Source of the DNA: an uncultured Butyrivibrio sp.
GTDB taxonomy: Bacteria > Bacillota > Clostridia > Lachnospirales > Lachnospiraceae
Length of the DNA: 34,997 nt
Assembly: GCA_947168935.1 (NCBI GenBank)
Contig: CAMVNV010000023.1
Span: 1 to 34,997, forward strand
Direction: 5' to 3'
This document shows positions 8,600 through 16,422 of this stretch, piece by piece (the stretch's first letter is position 1; every line of letters begins with the position of its first letter). The notes under the pieces are model-generated. The model was not told the DNA's origin. It did not search any database and saw only the letters and a list, made by a program, of their open reading frames with translations. The position numbers were made by a program, and so were the translations under genes.

Positions 8600-8656
8600 G
8601 TGCTTATGTTAGCACAAATTGTTTTGCAAACCTGTCAAAATGTTATATTTAGCACA
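8600..8656 (-). promoter_or_regulatory. Candidate operator pair upstream of galK
   Basis: GTGCTTATGTTAGCAC (8600-8615) is an imperfect 16-bp palindrome with perfect GTGCT/AGCAC arms, the style of LacI-family operators. A degenerate second copy, TGTTATATTTAGCACA, lies at 8641-8656, forty bases away. On the minus strand TTGACA (8638-8633) lies between the two, and TGCTAACAT inside the first palindrome could act as an extended -10, though the spacing is long (21). The assignment comes from pattern only. Confidence 0.45.
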
Positions 8657-8662
8657 CAAAGC

Positions 8663-8730
8663 AAAAACGCTTATATTCATCAAATTCAGCATTGTTATCA
8701 TGACAGATTTAATGAATATAAGCGTTTTTT
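8663..8730. terminator. Strong terminator downstream of the ROK kinase gene
   Basis: AAAAACGCTTATATTCAT (8663-8680) and its exact complement (8712-8729) give an 18-bp perfect stem that continues for several pairs after one mismatch. T runs flank it on both strands. It ends the minus-strand ROK operon before the galK promoter. Confidence 0.85.
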
Positions 8731-8744
8731 GTTTGTACGTATGA

Positions 8745-9614
8745 TCAGATTTCTGCGTCAATTGCAAGTTTTACAGCACCCATGATTCCCTGGTCGTCGT
8801 TTAGGCTTGCGGGAACTATGTAGTTGTCTATGTCAGCCAGTTCTTTGGTAATAAGGTAGCCGTTTAGCTGTTCAAGAACTTTTTTTCTTATAAGGGGGAA
8901 GAGCTGCTGTTGGTGCATTACGCCTCCGCCAAGGATTATTATCTGGGGGCTTAAAGTCAGGATATACATGCTTAATGCCTGGGCTATGTAGGTGCTTTCA
9001 AGGTCCCAGACTTCATCGTTGTCAGATAGTTCTATAGCTTTTTTGCCCCATCTTTCTTCTATGGCAGGACCGGATGCCATTCCTTCAAAGCAGGTGCCGT
9101 GATATGGGCACTTGCCTTTATAGGTATCGCCTTCTACTATTGCCATTTTGATGTGGCCAAGTTCAGGGTGAAGCATTCCGTGGAGGAGCTTGCCGCCTGT
9201 CATGACTCCGCCACCTATGCCTGTTCCTATTGTAAGATACAGTGCATCAGTTTTATCTTTTGCACATCCCCAGGTTATCTCTCCAAGGAGGGATCCGTTA
9301 ACGTCAGTATCAAAGCCTACTGGTACGCCCAGTTCTTTTTTGAAGGCACCGACTATGTCATAGTTCTTCCAGGCAAGTTTGGGAGTAGATGTTATATAGC
9401 CGTATGTTTTGGAGGTTTTATCAAGGTCTATCGGGCCAAAGCAGGCTATGCCAAGGGCTTTGATATCCTTATCCTTAAAATAGTCGATCATAAGAGGCAT
9501 TGTTTCTTCGGGAGTCTTTGTTGGAATCTGCATCCTGTCGAGGATCTCTCCATTTTCATTGCCTATAACACATATCATTTTAGTTCCGCCTGCTTCAATT
9601 CCGCCGTATAACAT
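8745..9614 (-). CDS. ROK-family sugar kinase, probably fructokinase
   Basis: This cytoplasmic kinase phosphorylates a hexose with ATP. The 289-residue protein starts with the phosphate-binding MLYGGIEAGGTK, has the catalytic Asp104 in GFDTDVNGSLLGE, the second ATP loop LTIGTGIGGGV, and the ROK zinc site with His154 (HPELGH), Cys169, His172 and Cys175 (GKCPYHGTCFEG). HPELGHI, where many glucokinases have a GEIGH-like stretch, resembles the YdhR/GmuE fructokinase branch, so fructose is the favoured substrate; glucose or allose cannot be excluded. It is the last gene of a probable three-gene operon, 27 bases after the lipoprotein-like gene, with AAGGAGAGGAG upstream of the ATG. Confidence 0.85.
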   Translation of the reverse strand: MLYGGIEAGGTKMICVIGNENGEILDRMQIPTKTPEETMPLMIDYFKDKDIKALGIACFGPIDLDKTSKTYGYITSTPKLAWKNYDIVGAFKKELGVPVGFDTDVNGSLLGEITWGCAKDKTDALYLTIGTGIGGGVMTGGKLLHGMLHPELGHIKMAIVEGDTYKGKCPYHGTCFEGMASGPAIEERWGKKAIELSDNDEVWDLESTYIAQALSMYILTLSPQIIILGGGVMHQQQLFPLIRKKVLEQLNGYLITKELADIDNYIVPASLNDDQGIMGAVKLAIDAEI

Positions 9615-9641
9615 CGAGTACTGCTCCTCTCCTTGTGAAAA

Positions 9642-11081
9642 TCACTCTTTAGTAACTTTAATTCCAAAATAGGTGCATATCTGCGCCAGTCTGTTTCCGT
9701 TTTCTGTGGACACCATTACTATGTTACCACTTGTATCATAGGCTATCACTATGAATCTGGAATTCATCTTGAATACGCAGGGGTTAGGTCCCTGTATTCC
9801 GTAGGCTTTGAGCATCTCTTCGAAGGTTGCCTGAACATATCTTGGTTCAACCCAGGCGTGGCTCATGGTCGTGCCATCCATAAAGTCGCCGCCTACGATA
9901 TTTCCTGAATCATACTCTTCAGATACATCATCAATGATACCAAAATATGATGCTACTGCTCTGTATTTTTCCATAGAAAGATCCGTAATGCCTTCATCAG
10001 GAATGCCCGGTTCTTCTCCATAGGTTATCTCGTCATATGCATCGCTGTCTGCATTATAAACAAGTCCAAACTTTGCAGATATCTTACTGCATTCATCTGC
10101 ATCATCTGTGAAGATAACAAGTACTGCGTCATCATCATGCATTGCTGCATAATATCTTGCATAGCCTTCCTGGTCAGGAACACGCATTACAACAGGATTT
10201 GGGACCTTATCATACCCTGTAGAAGCAAGTTCAGTTTTATAATATTCCTCTGTAAGGGCAATGTCTGATAAAAGAGTAAATCGTATCTCTGATATCCTTC
10301 CCGGCTTTGAATAAATGGTGGTAACGTATCCATCACCTGACTGGGAGCTTGTATCTGTATAACCAAACTCTTCAGCAACCTTGCGAACTGCTTCTTCTGA
10401 TACAAGGCTTTCATCAAAGTTTTTCTCTTCGTTATATGTACTACCTGTCGAAGAACTATTATCAGATGTTCCAGATGAGTTAAGGGCGTTAAGTCCTTCC
10501 TGGGTATTAGCCATGGTTCCTGCATAATTGAGCATGAAGTTTCCAAGGTCATTTATTCTTTGAGAGTGCTCTCCCGCTATAGCTATCTCCTTTGGCTGAA
10601 TACTAATCTCGTCAAAGCCAGCCATATCTTCTATTGTGAATGTATCAAGAATTACGTAGAAGTCTGTTCCTTTAAGGTATCTGACTTCTCGGAAGTATTC
10701 TTTTTGGCCGTTTGATCCGGTAAACTTAAGTCTTCCATTTCCGCTATCATCAAATACAAATGATGTATCTGTAATAAAACTGTTCTTGGTCCAAGTCATC
10801 ATCTCAGATTCTATGGGATCAAATTCTTGGTCTGTGACAAAAGACAGCATTATATCTTTTCCATCTTTTTCATGCTTTATGGTATATCTACCTTTTGCAT
10901 CAATGCTATCTATATTAATAGTATAGTTTTCTCCGCAATTAATAATCATGACATCATCATTAAAGGTAAGCTCAGCGGTGGACTTGCCTGCTGCCTTACA
11001 CGATACGCATGATAGTGCCATAACTATCAGTAGCAGATATGCTATATATTTTTTCCCACGTCTTATTAAGAATGTCTTCAC
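9642..11081 (-). CDS. Unrecognised probable lipoprotein with a duplicated C-terminal domain
   Basis: I do not recognise this 479-residue protein. The N terminus (residues 12-25) is a signal peptide ending in ALSC, a lipobox-like site with Cys25; a second Cys28 follows closely. Residues 35-180 form a polar, probably beta-rich region. Residues 200-220 are a Ser/Thr/Asn linker. The rest looks like two copies of one unit of about 105 residues (roughly 232-341 and 372-476). Each copy opens with an alpha segment ending in FG, has a central Y..(L)..G....PNP.V stretch (PNP at 294-296 and 432-434), a hydrophobic strand (AVLVIFTDD; IVIAYDT), and closes with I..(K/T).FG(L/I). It overlaps the secreted nucleoside hydrolase by 4 bases and precedes the ROK kinase, so the three are probably co-translated. 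An extracellular binding or assembly role is only a guess. Confidence 0.7.
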   Translation of the reverse strand: MKTFLIRRGKKYIAYLLLIVMALSCVSCKAAGKSTAELTFNDDVMIINCGENYTINIDSIDAKGRYTIKHEKDGKDIMLSFVTDQEFDPIESEMMTWTKNSFITDTSFVFDDSGNGRLKFTGSNGQKEYFREVRYLKGTDFYVILDTFTIEDMAGFDEISIQPKEIAIAGEHSQRINDLGNFMLNYAGTMANTQEGLNALNSSGTSDNSSSTGSTYNEEKNFDESLVSEEAVRKVAEEFGYTDTSSQSGDGYVTTIYSKPGRISEIRFTLLSDIALTEEYYKTELASTGYDKVPNPVVMRVPDQEGYARYYAAMHDDDAVLVIFTDDADECSKISAKFGLVYNADSDAYDEITYGEEPGIPDEGITDLSMEKYRAVASYFGIIDDVSEEYDSGNIVGGDFMDGTTMSHAWVEPRYVQATFEEMLKAYGIQGPNPCVFKMNSRFIVIAYDTSGNIVMVSTENGNRLAQICTYFGIKVTKE

Positions 11082-12313
11082 TGATGTCTCCTTAGGTAAT
11101 CAGCTTCAAGAAGCGAATCAAAGAGATTCGTATAGGTAGATGATCCGTAAAGCTCGTACTTATTCTTGGTATAGGTTGCTTCAAGCATGTAGATGCCTGT
11201 ATAAGTATCACTCTTGGTCTGGGTTATTACGCCGCCGTTATTATAATTTATAGAGAAATTGCAGGGGATAGCCTCAAAATATCCGCCATAGCTTGTATCC
11301 TGTGTTATAGCGCAGTAAACCGCTGTTCCGTCGCAGTTACCGTAACTCTGACCATCCTCAAGTCCAAACTGGGCATAGGCTTTGGAAAGGATGTCGCTGT
11401 TAGCAGTATCGATCTTGGTAAGGTGGCCACCGCATCTTATGGCACCAAGTACATCCATTGTGAAATATAAAGGAACGGGGCTGTGTTTTACTACGTAATC
11501 AGTAGAGCCTATTCGGATATCATCATAGGATAAGTTATAGCAAAGACCCTGATACTCACCTCCCGCGATATAGATTGCATCAACTTTATTTTTCACAAGC
11601 TCATAGCCTTCTGGATCTTTTAGAAGTTCTCTTATATTGGTCAAAAAACCTGTGGTTACGATTCGGATCTTGCCGTTATAGGAAGCAAGGACCTCCTTGT
11701 ACATGTTTACAGCGTTGTCGTAAACAGGATGGCTGGTTGTCTTGTACTGCCACAAAACGCCCCAATAGTCGCCATTACCGCCGTATTCGTAGGATACTGA
11801 TGCCTTGGCTACAGGTACGGTTGTAAGTCCTGCATAGTCCAGTATTCCTTCTGCTGCTTTGATATTATTACCTGACGGATTCTTGGAACAGTAGGCAAAG
11901 CCTATAATGTGGCACAGTCCTTGATATTCAAGTTCTTCTGCTATTCTAACTGCAGCTACGTCGTCAACATCCGTAGACATATCAACATCAAGGATGATGC
12001 CTAAAGGTCCAGTCTGCGCCTGTTCCTGCTTTAGATCATCCTGGATATTTTCAACTGTTTCCTGCGCTTCTTCCCTGGCTTTGTTATCTTCTGCTTCTTT
12101 CTGCTCTTTGGCCTCCTGAATCTCCTGATCTGTCATACCGCTATAGTCTTCTTCAGGACCGACTTCCTGCTTGGCTTCATTTAAGGCGTCTTTAAATATA
12201 TCCCTGTAATCTGACAAGGTGTCCGAAGGCTCCCTTGCCTCTACTACAGGAACTTTTACTGTGTTCACTATTAGGATGATGATACAAAGAACAGCGATTA
12301 TTGCTTTCTTCAT
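11078..12313 (-). CDS. Secreted or membrane-anchored nucleoside hydrolase
   Basis: The 411-residue protein carries an inosine-uridine-preferring nucleoside hydrolase domain, which splits nucleosides into base and ribose. The diagnostic calcium-binding loop ILDVDMSTDVDD (Asp109, 111, 115, 117, 118) matches the variant DxDxxxDxDD seen in exported members, and IRIVTTGFLTNIRELLKDPE follows the family pattern. Residues 4-19 are a hydrophobic signal sequence or anchor. Residues 54-100 are very rich in Glu, Gln and Lys and look like a coiled-coil spacer. Export is unusual compared with the well-studied cytoplasmic enzymes. AGGAG precedes the ATG by four bases. It is the first gene of the operon with the lipoprotein-like protein and ROK kinase. 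The true substrate might be another N-glycoside. Confidence 0.83.
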   Translation of the reverse strand: MKKAIIAVLCIIILIVNTVKVPVVEAREPSDTLSDYRDIFKDALNEAKQEVGPEEDYSGMTDQEIQEAKEQKEAEDNKAREEAQETVENIQDDLKQEQAQTGPLGIILDVDMSTDVDDVAAVRIAEELEYQGLCHIIGFAYCSKNPSGNNIKAAEGILDYAGLTTVPVAKASVSYEYGGNGDYWGVLWQYKTTSHPVYDNAVNMYKEVLASYNGKIRIVTTGFLTNIRELLKDPEGYELVKNKVDAIYIAGGEYQGLCYNLSYDDIRIGSTDYVVKHSPVPLYFTMDVLGAIRCGGHLTKIDTANSDILSKAYAQFGLEDGQSYGNCDGTAVYCAITQDTSYGGYFEAIPCNFSINYNNGGVITQTKSDTYTGIYMLEATYTKNKYELYGSSTYTNLFDSLLEADYLRRHQ

Positions 12314-12381
12314 AGATCTCCTGAACCCAAATATAGAATTACATCTTTGAATCTGATATATCCTATATCTTTATAATAAAA

Positions 12382-12429
12382 ATGTCATAACAGGCATCTA
12401 CGGTTTATCGTACATATCTATTATGACAT
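12382..12429 (-). terminator. Terminator of the serine hydrolase gene
   Basis: ATGTCATAA (12382-12390) and TTATGACAT (12421-12429) pair perfectly, and an inner ATCTACG/CGTACAT stem (one mismatch) closes a six-base loop. On the minus strand TTTTTATTATAA follows. It lies between this gene and the nucleoside hydrolase operon. Confidence 0.65.
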
Positions 12430-12505
12430 ATTTTTTATTATATGTATTATGCGTTTTGCAGGTTATCTTATTCAGAGTCCTGCTTTAATCACAATACTCT
12501 TTAAC

Positions 12506-14023
12506 TCAATTATTCGTCTCACCCTCAAGGAACCCTGCGAAATCTTCAAATCTTGCCTCAACAACTTTTTTCATCTGAACAGTAAGGTTCGTATCAGATA
12601 TATTCATAGTTATATGGATTGAGCCAACTTCCTCACCTACAAGGCCAAGCTCAATATAGAGAGTATCTTTACTGATCCACTTTGCCTTAGATACAAAGGG
12701 AACTTCACTTGTTGTCTCGCTTAAGGAGTTCATCGTCTTTGGATCTATAAGAGGAAGCTTTCCTTCAGACTCTTTTTCCAGGTCAAAGGGAATGATGTAA
12801 TCAAGGCTTCCAGCCTCTGTCTTTTGTCTTATTGACAGCAGACCCTTAGCGCTATCATGTCCAGCTTCCGCAAAATTCTGGTCTTTTTCATGCTTATATT
12901 CAAGAGAAATAGTCTCAAAGCCAGATCTGTTATCATGTATTTTATAAGTATTGTTTATCTCTTCAAATTCTGGTTTTACTATAAGAGCATTATATATATC
13001 TTTTTCATAGTTTCCAAAACTATAAGCATAGTACAAAAGAGTATCATGAATTATATCAAGAAGAGGCTGTGTACCACCCTTAATATTCTGAAGATCAGCA
13101 GTTGTCACTATTACAAGGTCATACTGGGGATAAAAGAGTACATACTGACCTCCCATTCCGTACATACAAAATCCGCCCCTAAGTCGCCAGAACTGATAGC
13201 CATATCCCTGCCTCTCATCTGTGACCTGACCTGTCTGCTCGTTAGGAGTTTTAAAGCTCACGGCTTCTTTTATATAGTCAGAAAAAGTACTTATTTCTCC
13301 ATCTCTTTTGCCAAGACAAAATGCAAGGTTTTTGTCCTCTTTGCTATCAGCGCCCTTCAAAACTTCGTTCATCACAAATCTTCCGACTTTAAGAAGATCT
13401 TCTGAATAGCACATAAGGCCTGATCCGCCAATCTCATCTCCAAAAGGATCCTTTATAATATATGCGTCTTTTGAAAAAAGATACTCAGCAGGAATCCTGG
13501 TCCTAAGATATTCAAGAACGCCCATTCCTGAAAGCTTTTTGACAAGGGCCGCAAGGGTATGAGCTGATGATGTATCATACTTAAATACCTTACCGCTTCT
13601 GTGAGAAGGAGGCGTTACAAAAAAGCTCTCCACCCAGTTAAGATTCCCATGAAACTGATAAGTCGTTGATGTATGGCAGGTCTGCATGCAGAGCATATCC
13701 TTGATCGTCATGTTTTCAAGATATGGATGAAAGCCACCTTCCGGCTTATACTCAGGAAAAAATGTAACTATCCTGTCATCAAGTTTTAGCTTCCCTTCTT
13801 CTATGAGAAAGCCGATAGCAAGAGATGTAAAAGACTTGGTTATAGAAAACATCCTGTGCATCTTATCTTTGCTATATGGATATGCATACTCTTCAAAGAT
13901 CCTGCATCCGTTCTGATCAGCAAGAAGGCTGTGAACACTACCGCTTCCACCTGTCAGAAGGCCTGCTTTATTTATTTTATCCCAGATTGTACTGATACAT
14001 TCTTTTGCATCAAAAGTGAGCAT
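12506..14023 (-). CDS. Beta-lactamase-fold serine hydrolase (class C/esterase family), cytoplasmic
   Basis: The 505-residue protein belongs to the class C beta-lactamase/penicillin-binding-like serine hydrolases. It has the nucleophile motif S60-I-T-K63 (MFSITKSFTSLAIGFLIEEG), a Tyr-containing second motif FKYDTSSAHTLAALV, and the late GMGGQYVLFYPQ stretch that corresponds to the third active-site motif (HxG/KTG) but has lost its basic or His residue. There is no signal peptide, which speaks against a role as an exported beta-lactamase; an esterase or peptidase-like role is more likely. About 150 residues after the catalytic domain form a beta-rich C-terminal region. GGAG lies nine bases before the ATG. 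It follows the small membrane protein gene by 71 bases and may share its transcript. Confidence 0.85.
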   Translation of the reverse strand: MLTFDAKECISTIWDKINKAGLLTGGSGSVHSLLADQNGCRIFEEYAYPYSKDKMHRMFSITKSFTSLAIGFLIEEGKLKLDDRIVTFFPEYKPEGGFHPYLENMTIKDMLCMQTCHTSTTYQFHGNLNWVESFFVTPPSHRSGKVFKYDTSSAHTLAALVKKLSGMGVLEYLRTRIPAEYLFSKDAYIIKDPFGDEIGGSGLMCYSEDLLKVGRFVMNEVLKGADSKEDKNLAFCLGKRDGEISTFSDYIKEAVSFKTPNEQTGQVTDERQGYGYQFWRLRGGFCMYGMGGQYVLFYPQYDLVIVTTADLQNIKGGTQPLLDIIHDTLLYYAYSFGNYEKDIYNALIVKPEFEEINNTYKIHDNRSGFETISLEYKHEKDQNFAEAGHDSAKGLLSIRQKTEAGSLDYIIPFDLEKESEGKLPLIDPKTMNSLSETTSEVPFVSKAKWISKDTLYIELGLVGEEVGSIHITMNISDTNLTVQMKKVVEARFEDFAGFLEGETNN

Positions 14024-14094
14024 TTATTATTACTCCATTTAAAGACTTAAAATTCTTTCGTGTGAAAAATCCGTTTTAGATTATGGATAATATA

Positions 14095-14298
14095 TCAGCC
14101 CTGAACTCCCAGGAAGTGATAGATGATATATCCTGCCAAAAGCCATGATGCAAGGGCAAGAAGCGCTCCCGATACTTTGGTTGGCGCCGTACTCTTTTCA
14201 TTACCTTTTTTATCTCTTGCAACCTTGTTGGACACAAGAGCCTGTGCCAGTCCATACATGCCGATGATCAAAAGAACAATAACTTCAATATAATACAT
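14095..14298 (-). CDS. Small two-helix membrane protein, unknown function
   Basis: This 67-residue protein has two hydrophobic segments (about 2-22, IEVIVLLIIGMYGLAQALV, and about 43-63, SGALLALASWLLAGYIIYHF) joined by a charged loop with KVARDKKGNEK. AGAGGGATGGGGAA precedes the ATG. I do not recognise a family. It sits just upstream of the serine hydrolase on the same strand and divergent from the MATE gene. The clear start and hydrophobic pattern make it a likely real gene. Confidence 0.6.
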   Translation of the reverse strand: MYYIEVIVLLIIGMYGLAQALVSNKVARDKKGNEKSTAPTKVSGALLALASWLLAGYIIYHFLGVQG

Positions 14299-14347
14299 TT
14301 CCCCATCCCTCTTTTTCTATATTTTTATCCTTAATATAGCATCTTGG

Positions 14348-14376
14348 GTTTTAGATTTCATCACATTTATTGACAA
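14348..14376 (-). promoter_or_regulatory. Candidate promoter for the small membrane protein gene
   Basis: On the minus strand TTGTCA (14376-14371) and TAAAAC (14353-14348) are 17 bases apart, about 50 bases before the start. TGCTATATT lies a little further downstream as an alternative extended -10. Confidence 0.35.
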
Positions 14377-14452
14377 ATATGCCTTAGTTTTTACCAAGTT
14401 TATCAGGAGATTCGATTTAAGAAAGAGTTTATAATTGCCCATTTTGGCATTG

Positions 14453-14461
14453 TGCTATACT
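14453..14461 (+). promoter_or_regulatory. Candidate extended -10 promoter of the MATE gene
   Basis: TGCTATACT lies 24 bases before the chosen ATG, with TTGCCC at 14435-14440 as a weak -35. Its position overlaps the alternative GTG start at 14452, which argues that translation begins downstream at 14485. Confidence 0.45.
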
Positions 14462-14484
14462 TTTTTATAGGAGGATCCGGACAC

Positions 14485-15837
14485 ATGGCTAGGACGAAAA
14501 ATATCGATATGACCAAAGGACCAATCCTTAAGGAACTGGTCCTTTTTGCTTTACCACTCTTACTTGGCAATGCTTTTCAGCAGCTTTATAACACAGTAGA
14601 CAGCGTGATAGTAGGACAATTTGTAGGTTCTGCTTCACTTGCAGCAGTTACAAGTACTGCTATGATAATCAATACACTTGTAGGCCTTTTTGTAGGCTTT
14701 TCAACAGGTTCATCTGTAATCATCTCCCAGTTTTTTGGAGCTAAAAAAGACGATATGCTGAAAAAGGCAATCCACACTGCCCTTTCAACAACTTTTATCA
14801 TGGGCATCATGTTCATGATACTGGGATATTTCATTACACCGCCGCTTCTTGTTCTGATGAGAACAGATGCCGATGTTATGGGACCCGCAACAGTTTATCT
14901 TAGAATCTATTTTCTTGGTATCCTGGGTCTTATGTTCTACAACATGACTTCAGCTATACTTAGAGCTATCGGAGATTCTGTAAGACCGCTTATATTCCTT
15001 ATTATCACAAGCGTACTTAACATTATTCTGGATCTTTTATTCGTTATCGGTTTTAAAATGGGTGTTGCAGGTGTAGCTTATGCAACGATCATATCCCAGT
15101 TTGTATCCGCATTTATGGGTATGTTTGTACTGATAAGATCCAAAGAGAATTATGGCGTATCCCTAAAAGAGATGCACATAGATTCAAGGATCCTTACAAG
15201 AATATTTGCAGTAGGTCTTCCGGCAGGCTTTCAGATGGCTATAATCAGCTTTTCCAATGTCTTCGTTCAGGGCTATATCAACAGTTTTGGGCCAAACTCT
15301 ACTGCAGGCTGGGGCGTATATGGACGTATAGATGCATTTGTTATGCTTCCTCTTCAGAGCATAGCCCTTGCTAATACCACATTTACCGGCCAGAACGCAG
15401 GTGCCAAAAATCCTGACCGCATCAAGCAGGGTATCAGAGTATCACTCCTTCTTGCTGTCATAATTACTGTAGTTATCTGCGCATTAGAATATGCCGCTGC
15501 GCCTTCTTTCATAAGACTGTTCACAAGCGATGAAGCTGTTATGAAGTTTGGAGTTATCTTTATAAGATGCAATTGTATGTTCGATTTCTTCTGCTGCTTC
15601 AACCAGATGCATGCAGGCGTACTTAGAGGTATTGGCGATGCAGCTGCACCTATGGTCATAATGATATTCAGCTTTGTTTTGTTCAGACAGGCATATCTGT
15701 ATATCGTCACAAGATTTACATCTTCAATATATCCAGTAAGTCTGTCCTTCCCTGTAGGATGGATGATGTGCAGCCTTTTAATGCTCATATATTTCAGGCT
15801 TAGCCATTGGGAGAGAAAGGTAAGCCTTGCCAAGTAA
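14485..15837 (+). CDS. MATE-family multidrug/sodium antiporter
   Basis: This 450-residue, 12-helix membrane exporter expels organic cations or other small molecules against sodium or proton entry. The N terminus is typical of the Firmicutes DinF/NorM-like branch: DMTKGPILKELVLFALPLLL, then NAFQQLYNTVDSVIVGQFVG. The second half repeats the fold (FAVGLPAGFQMAIISFSNVF, then GWGVYGRIDAFVMLPLQSI and FTGQNAGAKNPDR). AGGAGG lies ten bases before the ATG at 14485; a longer GTG start at 14452 would fall in the promoter. It is monocistronic with a weak 10-bp hairpin 7 bases after the stop. The substrate cannot be predicted. Confidence 0.93.
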   Translation: MARTKNIDMTKGPILKELVLFALPLLLGNAFQQLYNTVDSVIVGQFVGSASLAAVTSTAMIINTLVGLFVGFSTGSSVIISQFFGAKKDDMLKKAIHTALSTTFIMGIMFMILGYFITPPLLVLMRTDADVMGPATVYLRIYFLGILGLMFYNMTSAILRAIGDSVRPLIFLIITSVLNIILDLLFVIGFKMGVAGVAYATIISQFVSAFMGMFVLIRSKENYGVSLKEMHIDSRILTRIFAVGLPAGFQMAIISFSNVFVQGYINSFGPNSTAGWGVYGRIDAFVMLPLQSIALANTTFTGQNAGAKNPDRIKQGIRVSLLLAVIITVVICALEYAAAPSFIRLFTSDEAVMKFGVIFIRCNCMFDFFCCFNQMHAGVLRGIGDAAAPMVIMIFSFVLFRQAYLYIVTRFTSSIYPVSLSFPVGWMMCSLLMLIYFRLSHWERKVSLAK

Positions 15838-15844
15838 AAAGGCT

Positions 15845-15880
15845 TATATTCTTGTTTTTTCATTCAAGAATATATATAAT
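15845..15880 (+). promoter_or_regulatory. trmL promoter overlapping a hairpin after the MATE gene
   Basis: TTGTTT (15852-15857) and TATAAT (15875-15880) are exactly 17 bases apart, a good promoter about 39 bases before trmL. The same stretch contains TATATTCTTG/CAAGAATATA (15845-15854 and 15865-15874), a 10-bp hairpin without a T tail that may slow read-through from the MATE gene. Confidence 0.6.
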
Positions 15881-15918
15881 TACAGGGCTATTAGTTGTTT
15901 AAAGTACAAGAGGATGTA

Positions 15919-16410
15919 ATGAATATAGTATTATTTGAACCCGAAATCCCATATAACACAGGCAACATAGGAAGAACCTGCGTTGCTACTAACACTAAGC
16001 TTCACCTTATAGAACCCCTTGGCTTTAGCCTTGACCAGAAGGAGATAAAGCGCGCAGGCCTTGATTACTGGCCAAAGCTCAATTACGAAGTATATAAGAA
16101 CTTTGAAGATTTTATGGAAAAAAATAACCATCCAAAAGTCTGGATGGCTACTACTAAAGCTCATAAGGTCTATTCTGATGTAAATTACTCATCTGATGAT
16201 TATATAATGTTTGGTCCTGAAAGCAGAGGCATTCCGGAAGAAATACTTGTTGATCATGAAGAAGAATGCGTCCGCATTCCTATGTTTGAAGATACAAGAT
16301 CCATCAACCTTTGCAACTCTGCTGCCATCGTGCTCTTTGAAGCTCTGAGGCAGAACCACTTTGAAGGACTTAACCTCAGCGGAGAACTCCATAACCTTCA
16401 CTGGAAGTGA
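15919..16410 (+). CDS. trmL: tRNA (cytidine/uridine-34 2'-O)-methyltransferase
   Basis: This SPOUT-class enzyme methylates the ribose of the wobble base in certain leucine tRNAs using S-adenosylmethionine. The 163-residue protein has the family motifs NTGNIGRTC, LIEPLGFSL, IMFGPESRGIP and the knot-forming IPMFEDTRSINLCNSAAIVL. The ATG at 15919 follows AAGAGG; a TTG at 15895 in frame lacks a ribosome binding site and would add eight residues not seen in the family. It is convergent with the exonuclease gene only 12 bases away. Confidence 0.94.
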   Translation: MNIVLFEPEIPYNTGNIGRTCVATNTKLHLIEPLGFSLDQKEIKRAGLDYWPKLNYEVYKNFEDFMEKNNHPKVWMATTKAHKVYSDVNYSSDDYIMFGPESRGIPEEILVDHEEECVRIPMFEDTRSINLCNSAAIVLFEALRQNHFEGLNLSGELHNLHWK

Positions 16411-16422
16411 TAAACCAATTGA

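Noticed and set aside
9099-9611. 170-codon open frame antisense to the ROK kinase gene
   Set aside because: Shadow of a well-supported coding region with a Cys/Phe/Tyr-rich composition typical of antisense translation.
12857-13405. 182-codon open frame antisense to the serine hydrolase gene
   Set aside because: No recognisable domain; it is the complement of conserved catalytic sequence.
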